A DNA stretch of 64,000 bases from Macropodus opercularis (taxonomy: Eukaryota; Chordata; Actinopteri; Anabantiformes; Osphronemidae). The position numbers were made by a program, and so were the translations under genes. Where the stretch lies: positions 11,079,501-11,143,500 of the forward strand of contig CM061096.1 of assembly GCA_030770545.1 (NCBI GenBank). Reading direction: 5' to 3'. Under the pieces are notes generated by a model. The model was not told where the DNA came from. It was given only the letters and a program-made list of their open reading frames with translations, and did not search any database. Below, in pieces: positions 26,001 to 37,552 of the stretch (the first letter of the stretch is position 1; every line of letters starts with the position of its first letter).

Positions 26001-26514
26001 ATTTCCAAATTGTATTAGCAGCTTTTTTTCCCCATGGAGCAGCCTTTCCATAAGTGTGGTGCTGAACGTCTGGCTGGCACTGAAGGGAGCAGCTGGGACG
26101 ACCATAACACGCACGCAGACGCACAGCGGAGGCCGCGCTGCTCGCGCCCCAACGCTCACACGCAGGCCTGCAAATACGCGAGGTTCCGGTTGTAGAGCCT
26201 GTCGGGCTACGCGACAGAGCTGTAACAGTGGCCTGAGTGTCTGTCTCTCTTTACAGCCATCCTCCCATCCCAGGAGCTAACAGCACAGTGACCTCACCCT
26301 GACTCCACCCCATGCACCCCCCTCCCCAGCACTTCCTGGCTGGCCCAAAGCTGCAGCACAGCTGGGTCGTGCAGGAGGAGAATAGTGGAAGAAGAAAATG
26401 TGGATTTGGATGATTACTTAACCAGTCCCTCTCTATTTCCATCCTGTTCTGATTCACATTTTGTCCTCTTGCTCACAAAGTCACACATCCACGTAAGCAC
26501 TCGTGCATTCCTGA

Positions 26515-26530
26515 ACACACACACACACAC
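26515..26530. repeat. (AC)n microsatellite
   Basis: A short AC tract of about eight units. Confidence 0.85.
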
Positions 26531-26962
26531 CACTCCCATTAAGTCTGGGTTGGTTTTTTTGTGTAAATGTGATGTTTTTTCTGGAGGTTGTGATGCGCAT
26601 GAGGCAGTGCGTCACTTGACATGAACCTCACACAACTTTCTGACTCTTTGAGCATCTCAGTGAGCTGTCAGTCAACGTAAACAGCTGCAGATGGAGAGGG
26701 CGGTGAGGGCTTGAACCGGGCTTTACCATGCAAGGCTACACTGCCAAAACGCATTTGTCTGACACAAGGAAGCCAGGATTGGATCTCGCGCTTAGCGGCA
26801 TGTTCTGAGCTGAGGGTCAATGTTTGAAATAAACAGCACAGAAAAAATGCGTAAAATGTCTTGTGTCTCCTTTAAAGCTGAAGTGTTTTATTAACTGAGC
26901 CTCATTGAATCAATCAGTGAATAATGATGTAAAATAAAACAAACCCATCTCAGTCCACCCTC

Positions 26963-26977
26963 TCACACACACACACA
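26963..26977. repeat. (CA)n microsatellite
   Basis: A short CA tract of about seven units. Confidence 0.8.
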
Positions 26978-29722
26978 ATGCATCGTTTATCATCTGCTGG
27001 ATTTGATTGTCTGACTAAACCCACTGCAGGAGCAAAGAGTCAGAGCCTGGCCCGTAGGACCATGAAGAGAGCCAGCACCAGCCGGACTTTTCCCCCATTC
27101 CTCTCCAGCTCAGCCCTGAGGGATCCATGACCAGAGGGAGGGGAGCACAAGCCGGATGACGGAGCCGTTGAACGGACGACCAACACCCAGTACAGTGTGT
27201 TTTAATGTGATCTGCTCTGGGATACTTCATTCCAGCGTTGAGCTCTATCTCTAGACAGCCCGTGATTTATGACTCTTGTGAGATTTGAAGAAAGTAAACG
27301 TCTCTTTAAGCAGCTGCAGCGTTTTCTAGCAGCGGAGTTGAGCTCGTGTTTGAAGACAGATGAAAACAGGAAGGTGATAAGAGTGAAATGGAAAGTCTGT
27401 CAGATTTGTCCTGACCGATATTATGAAATCACTACAGTTAACTGCATGTGAATAGAGGACGGCATGTTTTTTTTTTATGCAACATCTGAGCGATGTCTGC
27501 ACAGACCGCCTCATGTCATCTGACCAGCTAGTGAATAAAGAGCAGTTTAAATATCCATTTGGTGGAGCTGTGAAGTGAAACGCGTCTTGACGTAACGTCA
27601 CAGCAATAGACATGCACATCTTCTAATATCGTCTAATATCTAGTCATCTAGACCTTCATTTAAAGTACGGCTGAGCGTGTGCAAAACTTAAATTAGTTTG
27701 GAGAAACACATGGATGATCAAAAATTGACTTTGTGTATGTGAAGCTATTATACATATAAAAAATAACCTTGGACCATTGAAGTAAAGAGGCGTATAATTA
27801 AAGAAATGCGTTGGACAAAAGGAGACGCTTATTTCCACGTAATCTTTGCTCTACATATTCGAAGGCATCAGTCTCAGAGATTGTCCTATAATTCCTTCTG
27901 CTACTGCAGGGCATGGGTGCTAATAGTCATTATGTTGGCAGGGGCGACATTAGGTTGAAGGAGCACGCAAAGGTCAAAGTTCAACGCTGGCCTATGGGAT
28001 GTGGCCGTTTGTGACCCACCCGCTTCCTGGTCAGCTTTGAGGAGTATTTCACCCCACAGTGGGCCTGTCATGGTCATGTCTGCCAGACAAGGAGGGGTTT
28101 GTGTGGAGATGTAGGCCCACTGATGTGATCAACATCTAAAGCTTCTGTTCCCAGCAGAGATCTACAGTCTTCACTGGAGAATCTGTTGACTGCAGAATTC
28201 ATTCAGCTTAAAAGGCATTTGATGTTTGTACATTTATTCTCTTTATATTACAGTAGCCCAACGGTTTCTGTGGAGGTTTACATCCCATAGCCATCCAACG
28301 TGTGGGTGTACGGAAGAGTGTAATAAGCACTGAAGCATTGCCCTCCTTCCTTCGGTGTCAGCCAGCCATGGACAGACCTTGGAAAGCCCAGCAGCCCCTA
28401 GCAGAGACGAGGGCCAGAGAGCAGCAGAGCCCCCAGCCCCATCCTGCATGTCATGGCTGAGTGCAGGCCAGACTAGTCCTCCTGGGTATGGACACGGCTG
28501 CAGCAACTGATATTCTCTTCAGGCCGAGCTCAGGCAGAAGGAAAGTGCTGGGAATAAGGGGATGAATCATTGTTTCTGTGCTTATGGTAAAAGAAAAAGT
28601 ATCCTGCACATTCAGACTTTACAGCTGGAGGCAGGAAACGAGACAGGAACAAGCATCATACTGGACAAGATAAACCCGCAAACGTTTATTTTACAATCAG
28701 TGATGGCATGTTTGAATCATTACCACATAAAGACATCAAACTGTACATTTGTTGTTAGGGCTGTTTGCTCATTTGCACCAATAATTATAATCATAACATT
28801 GGCCAATACACCGTTTAAAGTCTACAGAGTCGTAGGCTGATTTAGTGAGTGTGGTTCGCTCGATGGAAAAACACATTTTAATGCTGAAGATCTGACTCCA
28901 GTCCAAAGAGGCTTTGACACAAGCTCCAGATTTATAAAGGAAACAGCTCATTTCACAATGGCTGGGAGAGACGGATCGAGACGGGAGCTGTGTTTCCCCC
29001 CGGATAACTTTTCCACTGGAGAAAACCACAACCACACTCTGACATACCTGGAACCATCCCTGGGCAGAACGCCTGCCCTGTGTTTAGAGGGTGGCCTCAT
29101 TCTTCAGTCATCAGCAAAGGCATCTGAAGCTCTTTAACCCAAGGACACCAGAGACGTTTTTCATCCTCCCTGCTCCTCCCCCCACCACGTGTGTGTGGTC
29201 TCCTGCTGCCAGTCCTGCAGTTCAGGAGGTCAACACTGGGTACTGGAATGTTTACGTTCCCTGCTCCTGCTAACACCAGTCTGTGGAGCTGCGTCTTACA
29301 CCTCTGGAGAACACAAATGGGAAAAATGTGTAAAAGCGAAGATTTCTCCAGCAGAAAAAATCAATCACACACAGAGGTGACATATCCGAACGAATTTCTT
29401 GCTTGATTGGGCCCAATGCTGATCCTACACAACCTGTAATGGCAGGCCCGTCACCGCGGCGCATTATTATTCATTCCAGCTTCCAAACACACAGCTGGGG
29501 CCTTCAACCCTGGCACTCGCCCTCCAGTTGTGTGCCAGCGCACAACTCCACGTTGTGATGCTCACACCCACATGTCTCCACCTACGCGCAGAGCTACATA
29601 GTAGGAACGGCTGTTTGTTTATGGCTCATTAAAAAGGAGACTTGCAAAAATACTGCTGAAACATAAAAGAGTGAGCGTCTTGGGGAGTGGTCTTGATTCT
29701 ACAGGGAATTCCACATGCGTCT

Positions 29723-29752
29723 CTGTGTGTGTGTATGTGTGTGTGTGTGTGT
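29723..29752. repeat. (TG)n microsatellite with one interruption
   Basis: A TG tract of about fifteen units interrupted once by TATG, about 75 bases before a long pyrimidine-rich tract. Confidence 0.9.
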
Positions 29753-29825
29753 CTGAGGGAGGGACCGGGGACGGTGGGGTGAGGGTTCTGGCAAAGGGGG
29801 CGTAGTCTGTTTGTATTCTGCTTCG

Positions 29826-29912
29826 TTTCTCCCCCATCCCCCCGCTTTTTACTCGCCCCCCCTCTCTCTCCCACCCACCTTTCCTCCTTCCTTCGCGCGC
29901 TCCTCTCTGCCA
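29826..29912. repeat. Long pyrimidine-rich tract
   Basis: Nearly 90 bases are almost entirely C and T on the plus strand, with runs such as CCCCCC and CTCTCTCTCCC and only scattered purines, ending at a CG-rich GCGCGC patch. Such tracts are common near vertebrate promoters and can form triplex DNA. No gene start was identified here. Confidence 0.6.
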
Positions 29913-31234
29913 GCAGGTTGTTTAATACTTTCCAGATTTCAACATACCGCCGGCCTCATGGAAGAGCTGCAAGTCCGCCAATGGAATCTGGCGGAACAGG
30001 GTCGTGGGTCCAAGAAGGAGAACGGGCGCCTCCCAACGGTGGCTCCTGGACTAAATGCTGACTGGTTGGAAAGGCGTTAGATGTCGGAGGAAAATGACAT
30101 TTGACGGCACGGGGCAGATGAGAAACTGCGTCTAGTGTCTGAGAGGGAGAAACAGCTGCAAGGATCACATTACACCGAGATTCCTGTGGGGGGTGGAGGT
30201 GAACTAATCAGCCGCCACTTGCGCCAAGTTCAAATGCGCGACAACTGGAACATCCGGCCGCTTGATGCAAATCACCCAACAAGCGAAGCTGATGCGCCGT
30301 TGTTTACAGTAAGACGCGGAGCTAAGAGCCACATCCACTGACACACCCATGGCCAGATGTGAGCCTCGCACAACCACTAGATGGCAGTAGATAACAGGCC
30401 TTCACGGCACCAGGCTGCAGCAGTAACGTATGGTTTCCACGGAGCGATTTAAAGCAAGGCTTTCTGAAACCGATTCAAATAGTGACTGAAGATTTAGTCT
30501 CGCATACCGCAAAAAGCAAACAAAAAACAATCTCTAAGTAGAATAATGGCTATACAGATAAAGAAAGGAAGGATCAATAGTGCTGCTGGTTTGTATTGAC
30601 CACAACAATCAATATAAATGGCCTGTTTTTACCACGAGTCCAAGAATAATGGCTTCCTCCAGCCCTGTGGCAGACTGGAAGCTGGTATAATGTGACTGTG
30701 AAAAACTGAAAGCAGAGGGAGATTAAATATCCCCTGAAGTAGAGATGAAAGGCTGGATTTGGTGCAGCGTTCTCAGCATGCGCTCCTAGCGTTGAGGGGT
30801 TCGGGGTGAGACCTTGAGCCATCTCCAGCGCCTGTTAACAGAACAGAGCGCACTGAACTTTGACCAAGATGTGAAGGGGTTCACGGTGCGTAAAAAGGCC
30901 AAGGCGCGGTGCGTAAAATCAAAAGTGACAGCGCAGATGATGGGAGGGAAGCTGGTATTTCGTGACTGCCAGGCTCATCCATCGTCCAATCAGCAGCGTG
31001 AGAAGAATTACCTGTCACCGCCGTTTAACAGAGCAGCTCTCTATAATAATAGACCTTTCCTGCTCAATCCGTCTTTTCGCTGCTTCCACTTCCACCGGGT
31101 TTGTCAGGCGGAGCTGTTAAACTCAGCCTTGCAATTGGACTCTCACTCCCACACACACGTGTATTTGCTTACAAGTCTTCACGTCTACCTTTAAGCCACG
31201 ATCAGAGACCTATTCAACGAAGGCCTCAATTGCC

Positions 31235-31256
31235 TCCTTCCTTCCTTCCTTCCTTC
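31235..31256. repeat. (CTTC)n tetranucleotide repeat
   Basis: About five and a half CTTC units in tandem, just downstream of the cdc42ep4 transcript end. Confidence 0.9.
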
Positions 31257-31525
31257 ATCTAAAAGCGTTAATGAATAGTGACAGGAAACGCACTGAAGGA
31301 ACTCAATGCTGCTGGTTAAGCAGCTTCCATACTCTACAACCCCCTGCTGTACTGACACAAAGGTAATATAATCATGGCATCGGGCCCTTTTCTTCCTCCT
31401 TGCATTGCAGGTGTTAAATGGAACAAACGTGGAGCCGATACTACTCAGACTGCGAAGCTACCTGGATGCGTAGTGAAAGTGAAGTCCAGGAGACAGACAG
31501 AGCATTAAAGATGTTCAGGTTTACT

Positions 31526-33305
31526 TTTATTGAAAAATATAGGTTATTTCAGAAAATACAAGAAAAAAAAAAAAGGAGTAAATATACAGTGAAGAGGACA
31601 GTAAGGCATAACAGACAACATTATACAGAAAGGCAACAAAACGTCCCATTACACATGTAAAGCACCTGAATATATTTTGTAGTGTGTGAGTGATTGGAAA
31701 TATAAATATCCAGTTATACACGTTTCTGCTCAGTTTACAGTTACAATTATTTATTTCTTTTAGACCTCAGTCCTACGTTCAGCTCAGCAGTGATTACCCA
31801 GACACAGAAGGAAATGACAGGCTCTCCCAAAAGTGAGCTTCACAAGTAAAAAAATTTTTTTTTGGCTAGAAAATTACGATTTGGCACATCTGTCAGTTTC
31901 AGTTAAGGCAGCAAAGTCAATCAGTGCAACTGAGTCTCAGTACTTCTGGCCATGGATTTTAGTGATGTAATAGGTACAGTCAAGCTGCAATGACTTATGC
32001 AACTTGCATGAAAATAGCCATCTTTTCTTAATGCCCTTGCATCCGTTGCTGACTGAGTGTCCTGTTTCACCCTCCACTTTACAAGACAGAAATAAACAGA
32101 TACAAGTAGTGTGTGGTTTGAATGAGCCCGATTGCTGCACCAGCTTTCACCGATACACACCCTTAAGTCCTCATCACACGTATTGGTGGAAGCCATCGAG
32201 GGCAATTCCTTTAAGTAACGAGGGTCAACTGCTTCGACAAAGCAGTTGCACCAATGCAGCTGCTCAGAGGAAGGAAGTGGTTATCAAACCGTTGACAGGC
32301 TAAACATGAAGCGACAGATCTGAATAGCACAGCTAGTTTGTGTCATTTTAAGGAAGTCTGTAAAATGGCATCGATGGGGAATCAATTTACCAATGAATCA
32401 GGTTGTTTTTTTGTTTTTTTAAATCAAGTCAGCCTCCCCCCACATTTCACACATTTAACTTCCTGTAGTAACACCATCCTTTATAGTCAGTCTAGGCCAG
32501 TGCCCCTCACTTAGCATTACGGCTCCGCTTCCCTTCCCTTCATCTACACGGAGCCTGTGTGCTGCTCGCAGTGGATTAAAAACAGAAGAGAATTTTGGTT
32601 TGGGCTTTGTGGTCTAGCTTTACAGCAGGAAATGGCAGCCTTTGAGCAGCGTCGCAGGGACCCTGAGTTACATGATGGGAGAAAACTGACTGATCTGTGG
32701 CACTTTACTAGAATATTTTCAGATGAAAGAGGCGCGAGGCAGGGCTTCACACTCCAGCGACAAACACTGTCCCTTTTATTGTGACAAGATACCCACCAGT
32801 GATCCTGTGGTGACAGAGGCCTTCTGTTCCGCTCAGGCCTCATGATGTCCCACTGCCAGAGAGAAAGCAACAACAAGAGGGAGGCGAACCAAACGAGAAG
32901 AAAAAGCACATGTGACACATCAAGTGAGGGGAGAGGGAGAAAGCGTGAACTGCGCTTTAGTTATGGAAAGTGTTTTTCCCTACAAAAGTTCCTTTCTAAG
33001 CCACCCGCCCTGCTTACTTCTGGAATGTCAATTCAAAAAGTGGCTGCTCTTCCGTGTCAGTTTCCTCAGAGTTCAAGCAGGGGGAGATGGAGGGTACGAC
33101 TGCGACAGATGCCGTTTGGGTTCATGCTAAAAGGAGCAGTCGCACTCTTTGCAGACCTACGAAGCGTCCTCCTCCTCTCCATGGTCCCGTTCCCATGGTA
33201 ACAGGCTACAGCGTCTTCAAGTGCAAATCCGCGCAGTCAAAGGACTTGCTAGTTTCTCTTAATCTCCATCTACAGGCCTTACCTACTTTGGAGAAGGCTT
33301 GAATC
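31526..33305 (-). other. cdc42ep4: Probable 3' UTR of cdc42ep4 with poly(A) signal
   Basis: Non-coding sequence follows the cdc42ep4 stop on the minus strand. A minus-strand AATAAA (TTTATT at 31526-31531) would end a 3' UTR of about 1.8 kb, which fits the long 3' UTRs of Cdc42EP genes. A 9-bp perfect hairpin lies inside it at 32226-32248. Earlier signals could give shorter forms. Confidence 0.45.
32226..32248. repeat. Perfect 9-bp inverted repeat within the presumed cdc42ep4 3' UTR
   Basis: CAACTGCTT (32226-32234), loop CGACA, AAGCAGTTG (32240-32248). The arms are exact reverse complements, so the mRNA could form a small stem-loop. Confidence 0.75.
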
Positions 33306-34337
33306 TCATACGCGGATCTCGTCGTCTTCGTCCTCCAAGAAGGAGGAGAAATTGCTCTCTTCCTCTGGTGGGGCACTGAAGGTGGCACTATCAGTATCTC
33401 CTGCATAGATGTGACTCGCTGGTTTCTCATCCAGGGCAGCTGAGCCAGAGCTGGACATGGAGCAGCTGTCCAGGTGCTGCAAGTGTTTTGGCCGTGTCTC
33501 AGGAGTGTACTCCGGGGTATAGGGCCCACTATTGTCAGGCCCCAGATCGACGGCGCTAGCTGGATACAAGGACTGCTGCTGCTGCAGTTGTGCCACTTCC
33601 TCCTCCATGTCCACGTCCTTTGCCCTCTCCATGCTATCCTCTTCCTCGCCAAGGTTGCTGAACTGTGGCGAGGCATGGCCCTCGCTGCTCTTGCCTTCCT
33701 CGTAGCCAAGATCGTCGTCCTCCTTTTCCATCACTCCCAGGATGTCGCCCAGCATGGATGGTCCGAGGTCAACGTGGAAAGACATCACTGACACGGCATG
33801 TTTCATCCCACCTCCGTAGTGGGAGCTTCCTGGAAGCTCTGTCAGCTCACCAAAGCTTCGTTCTTGCTGCTCGAGGAAGTGAATCGCTGCAGCTGCACCT
33901 CTGCCATCTACCTCCTCTTGTTGCTTTAAAGGACTTGAAGACAGGCTCTTTGCTACCATAATGTCACCTCTGTCTTCATTATTAAGAAAGGGCAAAGACA
34001 TGGCGTTCTTCACATAGGTAGGTGACCCCCCTGGGACCACCAGGGCATCTCTCTGCTGGTCCACTCTGTTTACAGACTGGGAGCGTTTGCTGCTCCGGAA
34101 GGTGCGAGACAGGAGACCAGGCCGGGGAGAGCGTGGGAAGGACGTGGTTTCGGGAGAGGGTTCCCCTGAGTGGGAGCTGAGAAATGAGGTGTCTCCAAAA
34201 GCATCACCACTGCGGCCTACGTGCATAGTGTGGCGGAAGTCTCCCAGCGGAGCACTGATCATCTCCCTGGTCAGGTCCATGCGTGAGCGGCGCTTGCTCT
34301 GGGAGGAGCCAGACACTAGTTGCTTCAAGATCGGCAT
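33306..34337 (-). CDS. cdc42ep4: CDC42 effector protein 4 (Borg4), complete, single coding exon
   Basis: Cdc42EP proteins bind GTP-loaded Cdc42 through a CRIB motif and reorganise septins and actin at the cell cortex. The protein has 343 residues, close to the length of human CDC42EP4. The N-terminus MPILKQLVSGSSQSKRRSR precedes the CRIB motif ISAPLGDFRHTMHVG (residues 27-41), then GDAFGDTSFL. A basic SSKRSQSV patch is near residue 82, and NAMSLPFL and KSLSSSP are the next Borg-homology elements. SVMSFHVDLGPSMLGDIL (about 183-200) is the conserved BD3/septin-interaction block. The acidic C-terminus ends DDEIRV, as in mammalian CDC42EP4, which separates it from CDC42EP1/2/3/5. The start is the first ATG of the frame, and a splice acceptor lies 111 bases upstream, so the whole CDS is in one exon as in mammals. 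It neighbours sdk2 in the same orientation, as in human 17q25. Confidence 0.96.
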   Translation of the reverse strand: MPILKQLVSGSSQSKRRSRMDLTREMISAPLGDFRHTMHVGRSGDAFGDTSFLSSHSGEPSPETTSFPRSPRPGLLSRTFRSSKRSQSVNRVDQQRDALVVPGGSPTYVKNAMSLPFLNNEDRGDIMVAKSLSSSPLKQQEEVDGRGAAAAIHFLEQQERSFGELTELPGSSHYGGGMKHAVSVMSFHVDLGPSMLGDILGVMEKEDDDLGYEEGKSSEGHASPQFSNLGEEEDSMERAKDVDMEEEVAQLQQQQSLYPASAVDLGPDNSGPYTPEYTPETRPKHLQHLDSCSMSSSGSAALDEKPASHIYAGDTDSATFSAPPEEESNFSSFLEDEDDEIRV

Positions 34338-34448
34338 GGTGGCTGATTAGGTGTTTAGTAGTCGAGGAGGACGACCAGAACCTTTTAATCCTCGTTAGAT
34401 GCTGCGGACTGATGACTGGTGCTTCTCAGTTGCAGTCAGCACAGGAAC
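34338..34448 (-). other. cdc42ep4: cdc42ep4 5' UTR part of the coding exon, with splice acceptor
   Basis: Reading the minus strand, a strong pyrimidine tract ends in CTCTCTTAG (AG at 34449-34450), followed by 111 untranslated bases to the ATG. This predicts at least one upstream non-coding exon. Confidence 0.75.
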
Positions 34449-35938
34449 CTAAGAGAGAAAAAAAAAGAAAACCAAACATTTCTATAATTAATCCAACTTA
34501 TTGTAAAATGTTTGTACGAGTCAACTCACTAATGCAGAGAAGAAACCAATTACGTCTGTACCAAACAAATTTACTGGCGTCAGATATAATGTGTTTCAAA
34601 CCACTGCAAAATAAAGCGACAAATAAATAGGAATCTATAGAAAGCTCTTTACTGCACAACGCTGCATTTGGTTGTTTAGTCCCATAAAGTAAATAAATGT
34701 TTTCTAGGAATTCCAAATGTTCCACTAATTATAAGAGCTGAAAGTATCAATTACACAAGTCCATAATGATAAGCAGCACTCAAACATCTGCGTGATGACC
34801 TCTGAAAAGCGTTGAAAAAGAGCTGGGGAACACCACAGGATTCTGCTTTGAAAACAGCATTATAATAAGAGCTAAACACCAACCACAGACCAACATGAAT
34901 CTGAGAGGGAGCGGCTGCCAAGGTTTGTGTTTTTCATTTCGGTATGAAGCTCGATTTTGACTGCACAGCATCGAGCGTACGACCGATAACAAGCATCAGA
35001 GAACAATAAGCCAGTGTCAGCCGGGCATGCTATTAACAGAAGCATTGTGTTGACAAATGTTTGTGCAGCTTCAGTTGGACAAATGACAAAATATTCCCTT
35101 GCCATCTTCTCCAACAATAATGTTCAAGCCTCTTGAGGTGTGACTGACAGCTGGTAGGAAGTGTGGCTCTGAGCTATTGAAACATGTAGCCCAGACGTCG
35201 GAAACCACGCTCAGCTAGACGCCATTTCCTTAGGTGCCGCACTAGAAGACCAGGCCGGGTTGTCTCATTAATGATTCATCCCCGTGTACAACAACCATAA
35301 AAAAATCTGCCACGGTGGTCGACCAAAACAACGTGCAAACACTTGTGTTGAAAAACACGTGCATCAAAGCAGGCTTGAAGGAAGCGCTTACCTCGTCGTC
35401 TTACGCACGAGCCTCTCTGATTTGCACACACATCAAAGCACTCGATGGCCTCATCTTGACAGGGGATTTTTACAGGCAAGCCTTTCAAAAGAGATTTAAG
35501 CCTGAGCCACTAGCAGATTTAATGTGGCAGCCTTTTCTGTGCGTTGACCTTGTTGTTCTCTACCCCGTCATCTTTGCCAGCTGAGCTTCTGCTCCGCTTC
35601 CTGTTAATGCCCTTACCTGCTTCGGTTTCCATAGAAACACCCCCTGCACGCAAGCAACGGTGTTTCCTGTCGCCGTCTGCGGAAGGCTTCAGGCTTCTTA
35701 CGAGCTGCACATATGGCCTCCTCCTGTGTCAACCTAGAGCTCAGACCGTGCAGCCTTTACATTTTTCATCACCTCTGCTTTCACACCATTTCGTGTATTC
35801 TCACTGACTGACATGCAAATTAACTGCACATTTAAAGAATGGTGACGACACAATATACTGGATAAAAGGTTCCATGAATTCACATGGTTTTGAGCCAAAA
35901 AACACAAACAAGATCACTTTTTTGTTTTAACAAGTAGA

Positions 35939-35971
35939 AACATGTAGCTTTAATAACTAAAGCTACATGTT
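35939..35971. repeat. Perfect 14-bp inverted repeat with 5-base loop
   Basis: The left arm 35939-35952 and right arm 35958-35971 are exact reverse complements (core ACATGTAGCTTTA / TAAAGCTACATGT) around the loop ATAAC. It lies inside the presumed cdc42ep4 intron. It is longer than expected by chance for a window of this size with so short a loop. Confidence 0.9.
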
Positions 35972-37536
35972 CTGATTTGTTATGGGAAAATAATGAGAAG
36001 AAAATATTTCACACCCAGAAAAAACTAAACTGTTTTCTCAGACAAGCTGCTTTCATCTGCTGGTTGTCTTCCATTAAGAGCAAAGCAGTAAAAGAAACAA
36101 GGAGAGACGGTCAAAGCCCACCTTCCACCTGCAGCCCAGGATCTGGGTGAAATGCAGAGTCATCAGTGTAGAAATTAGTTTCTGACCACCAGGCTATCTA
36201 AGCCTAATCTAAACCACAGAGCTGCAGCCCCCCGGTTCCACAATTACATCAAACCTGCTATATTTATAGCTTTATGTGTCTCTGCCCAAGCTGGTGTGCA
36301 CATGCAGAAAAGGGCCTGAGAAAGCGGCAGTTAGCGTGGGAACCACGAGGTCAAAGCAGGGAGATTAACTTTATAAACAGACCTTCACAACACTCGGGGT
36401 CAGGCTGCAGCAGAGCCCAGTGGAGACGGAGAAGCAACAGAAAGCGCCAGTCCAGCGCATGAAGCACATCTGAGTCGTTTCATTTTGACAGTGTTTATAC
36501 GCTTCTCAGAAATGAACAGACGCTGCACACTCCTCGGACCAAGAGACGCTTTGAAGCGTGACTGACCGTTTTCATGTACGGTGGATGTGCCATTTCACAA
36601 AAAACATCAATGCACGCATTCCCACACTACTTGAGCACATTTAAAGTGCTTTTGAACAGATGTAATTGCTGCTCACTTCCCTCGGCTTTTTAGGAAAATT
36701 ATATTTCAGGCAATTTCTACAAATATATATATGGATGCAATATTATTTCTGTTTATAGAATCCATAAAACTGCCAATGCAAATACTGAGCCAACATCTAA
36801 GCTAGTTTCTAAACGTCATGTGGTTACAGCAACTACATGTGGGTAGAAAATACACCCAAGGGGAAACACAGAAATACCATAGGGAGCAGATAAATAAGAT
36901 TCTGTTACTCTTAGTTAATGGGATAAAAGTGAGAGAATTAGGCAGAGGAAGCTTAAAGTGCGACTCATAATTAACGGGCATCTGTTATGTCTCAGCTAAA
37001 ACAAACGACACTACAACAAGGCTGGATTCATCTGCATGACAAAGATCTAGAAGTGAGAGAAATAAAGGCTCTATGGGATCACTGGTGTTTAAGTTGAACG
37101 TAACTTTCCTTGAGGATGTTCTCACACAAGCCTCGTCAATGCTAAATCACAGGAGATCAGACCGACACACACGACTAATGGTCCACTTCCCTAATTAAGT
37201 ATCGACGCATCTTCTTTGTGCTTAACTCATCCAGTGTGTATTCTACTGTCTGGGAGAAGGTGGCTGGTGGTGGGGGATCTCCATCTGCTTCATTTGAAGC
37301 CACTGACCTGGATGGACAATCAACATGACAGAATTTGCAAACTCTGTCCTTTCTATGATCTCACAGTCGTGGCAGCGTTCTAGGAATCAGACAGACCAGC
37401 GGCGTCTAGTAGATGGTATCTGCCATGCAACTGAGTTAGTGTCTGAACAGCTCATTTAGGAAGAAGCAGCCCAAGGACAAATAGTGGAAATCAAATTCTC
37501 ATGCACACCGACAGGAAACAGGCTGATGCTAACGCG

Positions 37537-37552
37537 CACACACACACACACA
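37537..37552. repeat. (CA)n microsatellite
   Basis: A short CA tract of about eight units, preceded by CGCG, in the presumed cdc42ep4 intron. Confidence 0.85.

Larger units (their letters stand above)
20100..31500. other. Intergenic between pmp22 and cdc42ep4, no gene recognised
   Basis: No recognisable exon was found, including of TEKT3, which follows PMP22 in human. CpG-rich patches occur near 20690-20860, 23870-24010, 26090-26220 and 30200-30320 and could be promoters or enhancers. A-rich runs lie at 21931-21956. CA/TG microsatellites lie at 20322-20336, 26515-26530, 26963-26977 and 29723-29752, a pyrimidine tract at 29826-29912 and a CTTC repeat at 31235-31256. The open frame at 22615-23064 (149 codons) has a counterpart on the opposite strand and no similarity I recognise. 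Confidence 0.55.

Noticed and set aside
30814..31194. A 126-codon plus-strand frame downstream of the pyrimidine tract.
   Set aside because: It begins at a GTG rather than an ATG, ends in low-complexity SHSHTHVYLL sequence and resembles no known protein.
20100..31500. Search for TEKT3 exons, expected next to PMP22 by human gene order.
   Set aside because: No tektin-like coding segment was recognised on either strand.
33206..33709. A 167-codon minus-strand frame inside cdc42ep4.
   Set aside because: It is an off-frame shadow of the CDC42EP4 coding exon; all conserved Borg motifs are in the other frame.
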